Shown: in pieces, positions 1-7,465 of the stretch | How positions within the stretch are numbered: position 1 is the stretch's first letter | How the letters are laid out: every line of letters begins with the position of its first letter | Source of the DNA: Deinococcus ruber | GTDB taxonomy: Bacteria > Deinococcota > Deinococci > Deinococcales > Deinococcaceae | Assembly: GCF_014648095.1 (NCBI RefSeq) | Contig: NZ_BMQL01000009.1 | Span: 62,001-126,000, forward strand | Reading direction: 5' to 3' | Length of the DNA: 64,000 nt | Notes under the pieces: model-generated | What the model saw: the letters and a program-made list of their open reading frames with translations, nothing else | Databases searched by the model: none | What the model was told of the DNA's origin: nothing | Made by a program: the position numbers and the translations under genes

Positions 1-299
1 TCGTCGCGGTGCAGGCGGCTGAGATACCCCCGCACGAAGGCCTCTAGCGGGTTCGGCTGGATCTGGGCATGGGCCAGTAGTGCGTCCAGCTTGCGGCGGG
101 CTGCGCTCTGCAAGGCCTCCTGAAGCAGCGCCTCACGGCTCTCAAAATGGGCATAGAATCCGCCGTGGGTCAGGCCTGCTCGCTGCATCACCGACTGCAC
201 GCTGACGCTTCCCAGACCGCCTTCCAGCGACGCCTGGGCCGCCGCCGCCACGATGCGGCCCCGCGTCTGTTCGCGCTGATCGTGCGGATACCGGGGCAT
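1..299 (-). CDS. TetR-family transcriptional regulator, 3' part cut by window edge
   Basis: The minus-strand reading frame starts at the ATG at 299-297 and runs off the window at base 1, so about 99 N-terminal residues are visible. Residues about 10-60 form a TetR helix-turn-helix, with the typical recognition stretch RAGLTHGGFYAHFESREALL. The ligand-binding C-terminal domain is outside the window. The start codon overlaps the stop of the upstream thioesterase gene (ATGA), so it is the third cistron of a thioesterase-thioesterase-TetR operon and probably represses it through the palindrome at 1312-1341. Family call is firm; the ligand is unknown. Confidence 0.88.
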   Translation of the reverse strand, partial: MPRYPHDQREQTRGRIVAAAAQASLEGGLGSVSVQSVMQRAGLTHGGFYAHFESREALLQEALQSAARRKLDALLAHAQIQPNPLEAFVRGYLSRLHRD

Positions 300-730
300 C
301 AGCCGGGGGTGGGCGGCGCAGCAGGTGCAGGAATGATCGCCAGCGTGCAGCGCGACGTGCACACCAGCTTTCCGCGCTCATCAACCAGTTCTATCTGCCA
401 GACCTCGGTGCTGCGTCCCTGAAAGATCGGTGTGCCCGTGGCTGTGACGCTGCCGCCCGACACGCCGCGCAGGTGGTTGGCGTTGATTTCCAAGCCAACC
501 GCCACCATGCCGCGCTCCGCTACGTTCAGCGACGCGCCCAGGCTGGCGACCGTCTCGGCCAACGCCACGCTCGCGCCGCCGTGCAGCAGGCCCATCGGCT
601 GCTGCACCCGGCGCTCGACCGGCATATGGGCCACCACCCGTTGCCCGCTCGCCTCCGAAAAGGTCATGCCCAGATGCTCAATCAGCGTGCCGGTGGTGTC
701 GCCCATCTGCTTCAGGTTGGGCGCACTCAC
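299..730 (-). CDS. Hotdog-fold acyl-CoA thioesterase (YdiI/EntH-like)
   Basis: This 143-residue protein is the usual length for a single hotdog domain. The stretch QPMGLLHGGASVALAETVAS matches the YdiI/MenI/EntH signature; the HGG turn plus the following helix with a Glu is the expected catalytic region. Such enzymes hydrolyse aromatic or fatty acyl-CoA thioesters in the cytosol. It overlaps the preceding thioesterase gene by four bases and the following tetR by three, indicating translational coupling. The substrate cannot be read from sequence; two paralogous thioesterases under one TetR regulator suggest an acyl-CoA or aromatic-CoA inducible salvage function (inference). Confidence 0.85.
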   Translation of the reverse strand: MSAPNLKQMGDTTGTLIEHLGMTFSEASGQRVVAHMPVERRVQQPMGLLHGGASVALAETVASLGASLNVAERGMVAVGLEINANHLRGVSGGSVTATGTPIFQGRSTEVWQIELVDERGKLVCTSRCTLAIIPAPAAPPTPG

Positions 731-1296
731 AGGGCACGCTCCGGGCGCAGAATCAGACAGGTGGTGGTGGCGTGCGCGTACAGCTTGCCGCGCTCGTCCA
801 GCACCTGTGCCTGCGCGGTGGCGACCTGCCGCGACACGCTCAGCACCTCGCCTACCGCCTGCACTTCGCCCATGCCGCTCTTCAGCGGGCGCAGATAATT
901 CACCTTCAGTTCCAGGGTGGTGTATCCGACTCCGGCGGGCAGCATGGTGTGAATGGCGCAGCCCAGCGCAGAATCGAGCAGGGTCGCAAACACGCCGCCG
1001 TGAACGCTGCCAATCGGGTTGTAATGAAATTCCTCGGGTCGCAGACGAAAGATCACGCGGCCCTTGTGCACATCGTCTTCGCTGGGCACGCTGAATCCCA
1101 TCGTCTGCCCGATGGGGGGCGGCGGATACTCGCCGCGTGCGATGGCCTTCAGATACTCCAGGCCGCTCATCTGCCGGGCGGCCTCGGCCCCGACCAGCGG
1201 ATCTTCCCAGCGGTAGGTGCGGGTTCGGTCGGGGTGCTCGGTGGTTTCGTTCCTCTGCCGAAGGTTGCTGTGCTGAAGCGCGGGCTGCTGCGTCAT
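727..1296 (-). CDS. PaaI-family hotdog thioesterase
   Basis: A 189-residue protein with a hotdog thioesterase domain in its C-terminal two thirds; NPIGSVHGGVFATLLDSALG is the PaaI-type active-site loop with Asp in the catalytic helix, where the neighbouring paralogue has Glu. I chose the ATG at 1296 because GGCGAGGAGACGC lies directly upstream as a ribosome-binding site. An in-frame ATG at 1338 would fall inside the promoter/operator. It is first in the operon with the YdiI-like thioesterase and tetR. Likely hydrolyses acyl-CoA; the exact substrate is unknown. Confidence 0.85.
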   Translation of the reverse strand: MTQQPALQHSNLRQRNETTEHPDRTRTYRWEDPLVGAEAARQMSGLEYLKAIARGEYPPPPIGQTMGFSVPSEDDVHKGRVIFRLRPEEFHYNPIGSVHGGVFATLLDSALGCAIHTMLPAGVGYTTLELKVNYLRPLKSGMGEVQAVGEVLSVSRQVATAQAQVLDERGKLYAHATTTCLILRPERAL

Positions 1297-1311
1297 GCGT
1301 CTCCTCGCCTG

Positions 1312-1357
1312 CCTGTATATGTTGGGCATCATATACACAGGTTCAGAGCAACGTCAA
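1312..1357 (-). promoter_or_regulatory. Promoter of thioesterase-tetR operon with overlapping TetR-type operator
   Basis: Reading the minus strand, TTGACG (1357-1352) and TATGAT (1333-1328) form -35 and -10 boxes with an 18-base spacer, 32 bases upstream of the chosen start. The -10 box overlaps an inverted repeat with perfect arms GTATATG/CATATAC (1315-1321 and 1330-1336), extended to CCTGTATATG and CATATACACAGG. The position and symmetry are typical of a TetR autoregulatory operator; assignment to the operon's own TetR is inference. Confidence 0.7.
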
Positions 1358-1414
1358 TTCGCAGCCAGAAGCTCAACGGCTGAAAACGGCAGCCGCGCCA
1401 TGACCGCTCTCAGG

Positions 1415-1867
1415 TCAGTGAACGCCTTCCGCCACTCCCTGTATCAGCAGTTCTTCATTCAGATTTTTATTGCCTTTCCACAGCACCACACTCTGAATCT
1501 CGCCTTTCTCGATCACCTCGGCCTGAAGCAGCACGCCCGACGGCAGCACCAGCGACAGCACCCCCGCCGATCCACTCCGCAGCCGGATACCGTACAGCTT
1601 GGTGGTCAGAAATACTGAACCGTATTTCAGGATGACCATGCCCTTTTCGTCAACTTTTTCAAAGTACACATTGACACGCAGATTTGGCAGCTTCTTGACA
1701 GCACTCTGGGCTGTTGCCGGAGACGCACTCGCTGCCCGGCCTTCAGAAAAGACAGCGCCGAGCAGCAACAGGCCCGCACAGAACAGTGTTGTTGTACCGC
1801 TAGCAGTCATGCGGGGAGTCGTGGCAAAAAACGACGGAATACTCAGCGATACCCTGAACTGTTGCAT
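1415..1867 (-). CDS. Secreted protein with a degenerate SNase-like C-terminal region
   Basis: The ATG at 1867 is preceded by CTGGAGGAAGC, a strong ribosome-binding site, so I prefer it over a start ten codons upstream. Residues about 20-45 form a hydrophobic signal segment followed by an Ala-rich cleavage region. The mature part contains LYGIRLRSG and, near the C terminus, WKGNKNLNEELLIQGVA, which resembles the end of staphylococcal-nuclease/thermonuclease domains (NLNEELL..G.A). The catalytic Arg/Asp/Glu set of active SNases is not evident, so a binding or structural role is more likely than nuclease activity. Function unknown. Confidence 0.6.
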   Translation of the reverse strand: MQQFRVSLSIPSFFATTPRMTASGTTTLFCAGLLLLGAVFSEGRAASASPATAQSAVKKLPNLRVNVYFEKVDEKGMVILKYGSVFLTTKLYGIRLRSGSAGVLSLVLPSGVLLQAEVIEKGEIQSVVLWKGNKNLNEELLIQGVAEGVH

Positions 1868-2247
1868 GCTTCCTCCAGCGGTCTGACCGCCCACCATTCG
1901 CTCGGAAATGAGTAGAAAGAAATGAGCAGCTCACATGTTTTTCATTAGCCCGTAAAGACACGGTAACTTTACTTTCACGCGCTGTCTACCCCCAGTGACC
2001 AATGACTATTCCTTCATAGCCAAAGGAGAAATCACCGAATAATATGAATATTCGCTTTTTACTAAATACGACGAATGAAAATCTAGTTGGACGTCAAACA
2101 ACATAGCAACTGTCCCGCTGGAACATCAATGTTCGGTATGGGAAGCGGCAGATCAGTGCGTGTTTACCCGAGTGCCGACGCTTTCTGGGCAGTATTCACA
2201 GAGTCTTCGAGAAATCTTCAAGATTGCCCGGCACACTGTCGGCACAG
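1868..2247. other. Non-coding, AT-richer stretch
   Basis: About 380 bases between the divergent secreted-protein gene and apbE. Base composition is visibly richer in A and T than the flanks. It holds the palindrome at 2121-2134; I see no convincing ORF with a ribosome-binding site and no RNA gene. Promoters for both flanking genes should lie here but no clear pair of boxes stands out. Confidence 0.5.
2121..2134. promoter_or_regulatory. Perfect palindrome GAACATCAATGTTC upstream of apbE
   Basis: GAACAT and ATGTTC are perfect inverted arms separated by CA, ending 113 bases before the chosen apbE start. The half-site resembles GAAC/GTTC SOS-type boxes, but the spacing is N6 rather than the N4 of classical Gram-positive LexA sites. 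A dimeric repressor site is plausible; the cognate regulator is unknown. Confidence 0.35.
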
Positions 2248-3297
2248 ATGAAGCTCCTCTCCCCTTCCCTCCCTCCTCTGCTTCGTCTCAGACGCCTGTT
2301 CGTGCGCGGTTCAGCCCTGACGCGCTCCACCGAGTACGTTCAGGGCGTGCTGGGCACCTCACTCGAAATTCAGGTGCTGGCCCACTCGCAGACCGAAGGG
2401 CAGGCAGCAATCCGGGCGGCGCTGAACGAAATTGAACGCCTGGAACACGTTTTCAGCCGCTTCGATCCGCACAGCGAATTAAACCGCTGGCTCTCCGATC
2501 TTTCGCTGCGTCCCTCTGAGGAACTCTCGTCGCTGCTGCGGCGGGCCGAGGAGTGGCGAAGCCTGACCGGCGGCGCGTTTCACCCCGGCAGCGAGGCACT
2601 GACTCAGCTGTGGCGCGACGCCGAACAGCAGACTCTCTCACCAGAAAACGCTGCGCCAGGGCCAGATGAAGCGGCCCTCTCGCGGGTGCTGGAACGCCTG
2701 AACTCGCCCGTCTGGAGCGAGGAAGACAGCTGGCGTCCGGCGCTGCCGCTGAACCTGAACGCCTTTGCCAAGGGATACATCGTGGACAGGGCGGCACAGG
2801 CGGCTTACAGCGTGTTGCAGCCGGGCAGCGCAGCAGAGGTGCTGGTCAATATCGGCGGCGATCTGCGGCATATCGCCGCGCCCAACCGGGGGCCGGGAAT
2901 CGGGGGCGTCCCAGTGAACGTGATGAACCCGCGGACCCCTTACGACAATGCCGCGCCGCTCACGCAGATTCAACTTCAGGGGCAGGGGCTGGCAACCAGC
3001 GGGGGCGCGTTCCGGGGCTTCGTCATCGGGGGAACCCGCGCTTCGCACGTCCTCGATCCCCGCAGCGGGCGACCGGTCGAGCATGTGATCAGCGCGTCGG
3101 TTCTGGCCCCCACCTGCGCCGATGCCGACGCGCTCGCCACTGCCTTCAGCGTGCTTGGCCCGTCCGAAAGTCTGGCGCTGGCCGAGCAGCTTCCGGGCGT
3201 GTCGTGTCTACTGGTGCTGGCAGATGGTCAGCAGCAGCGCAGCCGGGAATTCCCTCCCCCGTCTCTGGCGGCAGATCAGTCGTTAACCTCAGATTAA
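2248..3297 (+). CDS. apbE: FAD:protein FMN transferase (ApbE family)
   Basis: ApbE enzymes use FAD to attach FMN covalently to Thr/Ser of flavoproteins, generally outside the cytoplasmic membrane. Recognisable blocks in order are NLNAFAKGYIVDRA (the DLGGIAKGY region, with the first residues altered), VNIGGDL, ATSGG, HVLDPRSGRP, and CADADALATAFSVLG carrying the metal-binding region. At 349 residues it has family length. The ATG at 2248 is chosen over a TTG at 2224; neither has an obvious ribosome-binding site and no lipobox is seen. It precedes a DUF2271 protein and a PepSY membrane protein, a known partnership in flavin-based redox systems, so its target is probably in that cluster. Confidence 0.85.
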   Translation: MKLLSPSLPPLLRLRRLFVRGSALTRSTEYVQGVLGTSLEIQVLAHSQTEGQAAIRAALNEIERLEHVFSRFDPHSELNRWLSDLSLRPSEELSSLLRRAEEWRSLTGGAFHPGSEALTQLWRDAEQQTLSPENAAPGPDEAALSRVLERLNSPVWSEEDSWRPALPLNLNAFAKGYIVDRAAQAAYSVLQPGSAAEVLVNIGGDLRHIAAPNRGPGIGGVPVNVMNPRTPYDNAAPLTQIQLQGQGLATSGGAFRGFVIGGTRASHVLDPRSGRPVEHVISASVLAPTCADADALATAFSVLGPSESLALAEQLPGVSCLLVLADGQQQRSREFPPPSLAADQSLTSD

Positions 3298-3357
3298 CCG
3301 CCTCCTGTCATCCTTTCTCAGGCCGTCCACTTTCTCGTTTCACCTCAAGGAGCTTCC

Positions 3358-3942
3358 ATGCGACACACCATCAAAAACGGCATCATCACCCGGCGCGGCT
3401 TTCTGACCCGCAGCGTCGCCGCTACGCTTACCCTGGCGCTGGGCAGCAAACTCAGTCTGGCCGCCACGGCTGTCCGCCCCAAAGTCGCCGCCGCCAACGA
3501 ACTGGCCGTCACCTTCACCACCTCCCCCAGCGGCTTCGGACGTATTCAGCGCCCCTACGTCGCCGTCTGGATCGAAAATGCCAGCGGCACCCCCATCCGC
3601 ACCCTCAGCCTGTGGATGCTCTCGCCCCCACGCGGCACCCGCTACCTCGACGAACTGCGCCGCTGGTATAGCGGAGCCACCACCGACCCGGCCCTGGTGC
3701 CCACCACCACCAGCCCGACGCCCAATCCGGGCAGCTACACCGTCGTCTGGGACGGTAAGGACGACAAGGGCAGCGTGGTCGATCAGGGCGAGTACTACGT
3801 GTGTGTCGAATCGGCCCGCGAACACGGCCCCTACAGCCTGGTGCGCGAAAAGGTCACGCTCGGCACGGCGCTCTTCAAGAAGACCCTGGGGTCGAATGCC
3901 GAACTGAAGGATGTGGGCGTTGAGTTCCGCAAGCACGCCTGA
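3358..3942 (+). CDS. DUF2271 protein with Tat signal
   Basis: A 194-residue exported protein. The N terminus has a twin-arginine motif (TRRGFLTRS) followed by a hydrophobic stretch to about residue 34, indicating Tat export and hence possible cofactor loading before or at the membrane. The remainder (VAVWIENASGTPIRTLSLW, PNPGSYTVVWDGKDDKG, GEYYVCVESAREHGPY) matches DUF2271 proteins, commonly encoded beside ApbE and PepSY proteins. AAGGAG precedes the ATG by seven bases. The next gene overlaps its 3' end by 32 bases. A periplasmic flavoprotein or redox partner role is inference. Confidence 0.8.
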   Translation: MRHTIKNGIITRRGFLTRSVAATLTLALGSKLSLAATAVRPKVAAANELAVTFTTSPSGFGRIQRPYVAVWIENASGTPIRTLSLWMLSPPRGTRYLDELRRWYSGATTDPALVPTTTSPTPNPGSYTVVWDGKDDKGSVVDQGEYYVCVESAREHGPYSLVREKVTLGTALFKKTLGSNAELKDVGVEFRKHA

Positions 3943-4573
3943 GCGCCCGGCACCGGACAGCCAGGCGATCAAGGCAGCCCGCCGACCGCGCACCCTGAAA
4001 AACCGCAGCTATCAGGTGGCCCGCTGGCTGCACGTGTACACCTCGATGATCAGCCTGTTGATCGTGCTGTTCTTCTCGGTGACGGGCGTGATGCTCAATC
4101 ATCCGGAATGGACGTTTGGCAGTACCGAGCAGCGCCAGGAGGTCAAGGGCACGCTGCCGCAGGACTGGAAGGCTGGAACCGCCGTGGACTGGCTGAAGGT
4201 CACGGCGGCGCTGGAGAAGGCGGGGCTGCGGGGCACAGCGGGCGACTACCGCGCCGACACCAGCGGCGACACCCTCAGCTTCCGTGCGCCCGGCTACAGC
4301 GCCGACGTGACCATCGACCCCAGCAGCGGCAGCTACACCGCCAGCGTCGATTCACAGGGCTGGGTGGCGGCAATGGGCGACCTGCACCGGGGCCGTGACG
4401 CCGGAAGTGCGTGGTCGGTGGCGCTCGATCTGGCGGGCTATTTCCTGATCCTGATCGCCGTCACCGGATTGGCGATGCTGCTGTACCTGAAGAAGCTGCG
4501 GCTCTCTGGCATCCTGAGTCTGCTGGGCGGCGCAGTGCTGGTCGGCATTCTCATGAAACTGGCGCTGAAATAA
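3911..4573 (+). CDS. PepSY-associated transmembrane protein
   Basis: A 220-residue membrane protein: a helix at about residues 43-63 after KNRSYQVARWLHVYTSM, an extracytoplasmic PepSY-like middle part (DYRADTSGDTLSFRAPGYSADVTIDPSSG), then GDLHRGRDAGSAWSVALDLAGYFLILIAVTGLAML and a last helix near the C terminus. The His residues before the two main helices suggest haem coordination or quinone contact, as in PepSY ferric-reductase-like proteins (inference). The start overlaps the DUF2271 gene; TTG at 3920 is an alternative. With apbE and DUF2271 it probably forms a trans-membrane electron-transfer unit. Confidence 0.78.
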   Translation: MWALSSASTPERPAPDSQAIKAARRPRTLKNRSYQVARWLHVYTSMISLLIVLFFSVTGVMLNHPEWTFGSTEQRQEVKGTLPQDWKAGTAVDWLKVTAALEKAGLRGTAGDYRADTSGDTLSFRAPGYSADVTIDPSSGSYTASVDSQGWVAAMGDLHRGRDAGSAWSVALDLAGYFLILIAVTGLAMLLYLKKLRLSGILSLLGGAVLVGILMKLALK

Positions 4574-4683
4574 CCCGGTCCGTCTGGCTTCGTTCATCGC
4601 CCTGCTCAGCACTACGTCGCCGAAGAATTCATCAACTGGGCCTGAAGTGAAAGAATAACCTGGGATTTGAAGAAAGAATATAC

Positions 4684-4730
4684 CGGAGGATGTGAGCGTC
4701 TTTAACTCACATCCTCCGATATCTTTTTAT
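4684..4730 (+). terminator. Intrinsic terminator after the apbE-PepSY cluster
   Basis: CGGAGGATGTGAG (4684-4696) pairs perfectly with CTCACATCCTCCG (4706-4718) around a 9-base loop, followed by CTTTTTATTT. It lies between convergent genes and may work for both strands, but the T-run is on the plus side. Confidence 0.85.
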
Positions 4731-4781
4731 TTATAGCTGCTGTTAGATATAAGAAGGGAGCTAAATCAGAGGCTCGGGCAG

Positions 4782-5201
4782 TTAACGAACAGCCGGGCCA
4801 CCGATTCTTTCCAGCAGAGCCAACAATGTCATACGTTCGGCCTCCGAGAGCGGCGCAAGCGAGGCCTCGAGCACACTCTGATACACCATGCGGCCAGCTT
4901 CCAGCACGCGCAGCCCGGCGGGTGTCAGGGCGTGTTCGATACGCCGACCATGCCCCGAGGTACGTTCAATCAGGCCCTGAGCCGCCAGCCGATTGGCGAG
5001 CGTGCCGAACGCCTGATCGCTCTGAAATGTCAGGCTCGCCAGCGTGTGCGCCGATGAACCGGGGTGCTCTCCGATGGCCCGCAGTGCGTCCCACTGGGCC
5101 AGCGTCGTACCCACTGCCGTCAGCCCGGCATCCAGCGCTCGGTGATGCCGGTACTGCACGCCCTTGATCGCCCGCCCCAAGCTGCTCGCCTCGACTACCA
5201 T
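4782..5201 (-). CDS. MarR-family transcriptional regulator
   Basis: A 139-residue winged-helix protein of MarR length. The core LAQWDALRAIGEHPGSSAHTLASLTFQSDQAFGTLANRLAAQGLIERTSG contains the recognition helix, and GRRIEHALTPAGLRVLE is the wing and following helix. It is divergent from the alpha/beta hydrolase at 5304 and probably controls it from the shared 100-base intergenic region, where an AACATGTT palindrome sits inside the hydrolase promoter. The ligand is unknown. Confidence 0.85.
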   Translation of the reverse strand: MVVEASSLGRAIKGVQYRHHRALDAGLTAVGTTLAQWDALRAIGEHPGSSAHTLASLTFQSDQAFGTLANRLAAQGLIERTSGHGRRIEHALTPAGLRVLEAGRMVYQSVLEASLAPLSEAERMTLLALLERIGGPAVR

Positions 5202-5228
5202 ACGTTCAACCCTAGCAGGCGAATCAAC

Positions 5229-5257
5229 TTGCGTATATCAACATGTTTAGTTACACT
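5229..5257 (+). promoter_or_regulatory. Promoter for the alpha/beta hydrolase with possible MarR site
   Basis: TTGCGT (5229-5234) and TACACT (5252-5257) are separated by 17 bases; the palindrome AACATGTT (5240-5247) lies in the spacer, a position where a MarR dimer would block RNA polymerase. The binding assignment is inference. Confidence 0.55.
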
Positions 5258-5303
5258 GGGAGAGACGAACGGGGACTCCATTCCGCCCCTTCCAAGGAAC
5301 TTC

Positions 5304-6074
5304 ATGACCACTTCAGAACTTCAGCTCGCTTCCGGCGACTCCTTCACCCTGACCGAAGACGGCAGCGGTCGCCCCGTCCTGATTCTGCACGGCGGCGGCG
5401 GGCCGTCTACCGTCGCGGGCATCGCGCAGCATCTAGCGACCACGCGGCACACGCTGCTGCCGACCCACCCCGGCTGGAACGGCACAGCCCGCCCGGCGCA
5501 CCTCTCGACCATCGGCAGTCTGGCAGCGATGTACCTCGACTTCCTGAACGAACGCGACCTACACGACGTTCTGGTGATCGGCTCGTCTATCGGCGGCTGG
5601 CTGGCCTGCGAACTGGCGCTTCAGGACACCAGCGGGCGTATCAGCAAGCTGATTCTGATCGACGCGGTGGGCATCGAGGTGCCCGGTGAACCGATCCGTG
5701 ATTTCTTCGCGCTGGATGCACGCGGCGTGGCTGAATTCTCGTTCCACGACGCCGCCCGCTTCTACACCGACCCCGCCACTGTGCCCCCCGAGCAGATGGC
5801 GCGGCAACGGACAAACATGGAAACCATGCGCGTGCTGGCGGCAGACCCGTACATGCACGATCCGGCGCTGCTGGCACGCCTCGCCACCCTTCAGGTCCCG
5901 GTGCTGGTGATCTGGGGCGACAGTGACCGCATCGTCACGCCCGCCTACGGAGCTGCCTTCGCCGCCGCCCTCCCCGGTGCCCGCTTTCAGATTGTCGAGC
6001 GGGCCGGGCATCTGCCGCAGATCGAGCAACCTGCTGCCACCTTCGCGCTGATAGACGAGTTTGCTCTGGCATAA
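5304..6074 (+). CDS. Alpha/beta hydrolase
   Basis: A 256-residue protein with the usual landmarks: oxyanion region LILHGGGGPSTVA, nucleophile elbow GSSIGGW (Ser), acid residue in VIWGDSDRIVTP, and catalytic His in ERAGHLPQIEQP. The ATG at 5304 follows AAGGAACTTC and gives a normal N terminus; longer in-frame starts would run back across the promoter and marR. It is divergent from the MarR regulator. An esterase or C-C hydrolase role is likely, the substrate unknown. Confidence 0.85.
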   Translation: MTTSELQLASGDSFTLTEDGSGRPVLILHGGGGPSTVAGIAQHLATTRHTLLPTHPGWNGTARPAHLSTIGSLAAMYLDFLNERDLHDVLVIGSSIGGWLACELALQDTSGRISKLILIDAVGIEVPGEPIRDFFALDARGVAEFSFHDAARFYTDPATVPPEQMARQRTNMETMRVLAADPYMHDPALLARLATLQVPVLVIWGDSDRIVTPAYGAAFAAALPGARFQIVERAGHLPQIEQPAATFALIDEFALA

Positions 6075-6080
6075 GCAGGC

Positions 6081-6515
6081 TCAGTCGCCCTGGGCAGCCG
6101 CAGCCGCTCGCTCCTGAAAGGCCAGCCTCGACGCCTTGATGGTGTCGCGGTGCTGCTCGGCCCAGTGCCACACGCCGCAGAACGCTTCGCTCAGCCCCCG
6201 GCCCAGATCGGTGAGATGGTACTCGACTCGGGGCGGAATCACCGGAAACACCGTCCGAACCACCAGCCCGTCGGCTTCCATCTGACGCAGCGTCTTCGTG
6301 AGCATCTTCTGGCTCACGTCACCGATCAGCTCGCCCACACGGGTAAACCGCAGCGGGCCGTGCTCCTCCAGCACCTCCAGCGCCAGCATGGTCCATTTGT
6401 CGGCCACCCGTCCGATGATCTCCCGCACCAGCGCATCTAGTTCGGGGTCAGCGTTGGCCGGAGACAATCCGGGCAGCTCCAGCGCACTTCCGCTTATCTC
6501 TGTAACACTGTCCAC
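6081..6515 (-). CDS. HxlR-family transcriptional regulator
   Basis: A 144-residue winged helix. IIGRVADKWTMLALEVLEEHGPLRFTRVGELIGDVSQKMLTKTLRQMEADGLVVRTVFPVIPPRVEYHLTDLG is the diagnostic HxlR DNA-binding core, including the IPPRVEYxLT wing. It starts at a GTG at 6515, eight bases after AAGGAG. It is divergent from the short-chain dehydrogenase at 6609, the usual arrangement for HxlR regulators sensing electrophiles and controlling a reductase (inference). No cysteine sits at the extreme N terminus where redox-sensing HxlR members often have one. Confidence 0.88.
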   Translation of the reverse strand: MDSVTEISGSALELPGLSPANADPELDALVREIIGRVADKWTMLALEVLEEHGPLRFTRVGELIGDVSQKMLTKTLRQMEADGLVVRTVFPVIPPRVEYHLTDLGRGLSEAFCGVWHWAEQHRDTIKASRLAFQERAAAAAQGD

Positions 6516-6608
6516 ATCGTCACTCTCCTTTAGGTAAGTATGGTTCTTTTGGGTGCCTACTTCCTTTCAGTGCGTGTCCATTCTACGATGCATGCAAGGA
6601 GAAACACC

Positions 6609-7373
6609 ATGCAGATGACAGGCAACACCATCTTGATTACGGGCGGCGGGTCGGGGATCGGGCGGGCACTGGCCGAGGCGTTCCACCGGCTGGGAAACGC
6701 GGTCATCATCGCGGGTCGCCGCCAGAGCGTTCTGGACGACACCGTCGGCGCCAACCCCGGCATGCGGGCAGCCGTGCTGGATATCGAAAACCCTGCTGCG
6801 ATCCTGAACTTCGCAGACCACATGAAACGCGACTTCCCGGCGCTGAATGTGGTGATTCACAACGCGGGCATCATGCGGAACGAGGTGCTGACCGGTGGCA
6901 GCGTGGACACCGCCGAAGCCACCATCGCCACCAATCTGCTGGGGCCGATCCGCCTGAATACCGCGCTGCTGCCGCTGCTTCTGACGCAGCCACACGCCGC
7001 CGTGCTCACGGTTTCGTCGGGTCTGGCCTTTCTGCCGTTGGCGCTCACCCCCACGTACAGCGCCACCAAGGCGGCCATCCACGCTTACACCCAGGCGCTG
7101 CGCTATCAGCTTCAGGGCACTGCGGTGCAGGTCATCGAACTGGTGCCGCCGTATGTCCAGACCGAACTTCAGGGGCCGGGGCAGGCCAGCGACCCTCACG
7201 CCATGCCGCTGAACGGCTTCATCACCGAGACGATGGACCTGCTGAGCAGCCAGCCGGACGCCCAGGAGATTCTGGTCGAACGCGTCAAGATGCTGCGCTT
7301 TGCCGAAGCGAACGGCAATTACAGCGCCTTCTTCCAGACCTTCAACGACGCCATGAGTCAGCGCCAGCTCTGA
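6609..7373 (+). CDS. Short-chain dehydrogenase/reductase (DltE-like)
   Basis: A 254-residue Rossmann oxidoreductase. GGGSGIGRALAEAF is the nucleotide-binding loop, HNAGIM the NAG motif, and SSG...TYSATKAAIHAY gives the Ser-Tyr-x-x-x-Lys catalytic set. The cofactor loop has AGRR, favouring NADP. AAGGAGAAACACC precedes the ATG at 6609. It is divergent from hxlR. The family resembles DltE-type oxidoreductases; substrate unknown. A strong hairpin follows the gene. Confidence 0.88.
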   Translation: MQMTGNTILITGGGSGIGRALAEAFHRLGNAVIIAGRRQSVLDDTVGANPGMRAAVLDIENPAAILNFADHMKRDFPALNVVIHNAGIMRNEVLTGGSVDTAEATIATNLLGPIRLNTALLPLLLTQPHAAVLTVSSGLAFLPLALTPTYSATKAAIHAYTQALRYQLQGTAVQVIELVPPYVQTELQGPGQASDPHAMPLNGFITETMDLLSSQPDAQEILVERVKMLRFAEANGNYSAFFQTFNDAMSQRQL

Positions 7374-7383
7374 GGGCGGGAAC

Positions 7384-7420
7384 GCCGGAACAGTTCTCTT
7401 CCGGCACCCCCCTTTTTCTT
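7384..7420 (+). terminator. Intrinsic terminator after SDR gene
   Basis: GCCGGAA (7384-7390) pairs with TTCCGGC (7399-7405) around an 8-base loop, followed by a pyrimidine-rich tail with CTTTTTCTT. Confidence 0.7.
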
Positions 7421-7465
7421 CAGACAGCGCCCCAGTCGCAACAGCTCGCTCTACACTGAAGACCT

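Noticed and set aside
2040..2105. Short frame starting ATGAATATTCGC in the gap before apbE
   Set aside because: Only 20 codons and the AAGGAG upstream is too far from the ATG; coding is not supported.
6516..6608. Possible HxlR operator between hxlR and the SDR gene
   Set aside because: AGGTAAGTA and GCCTACTT are only weakly symmetrical; I could not define arms reliable enough to list.
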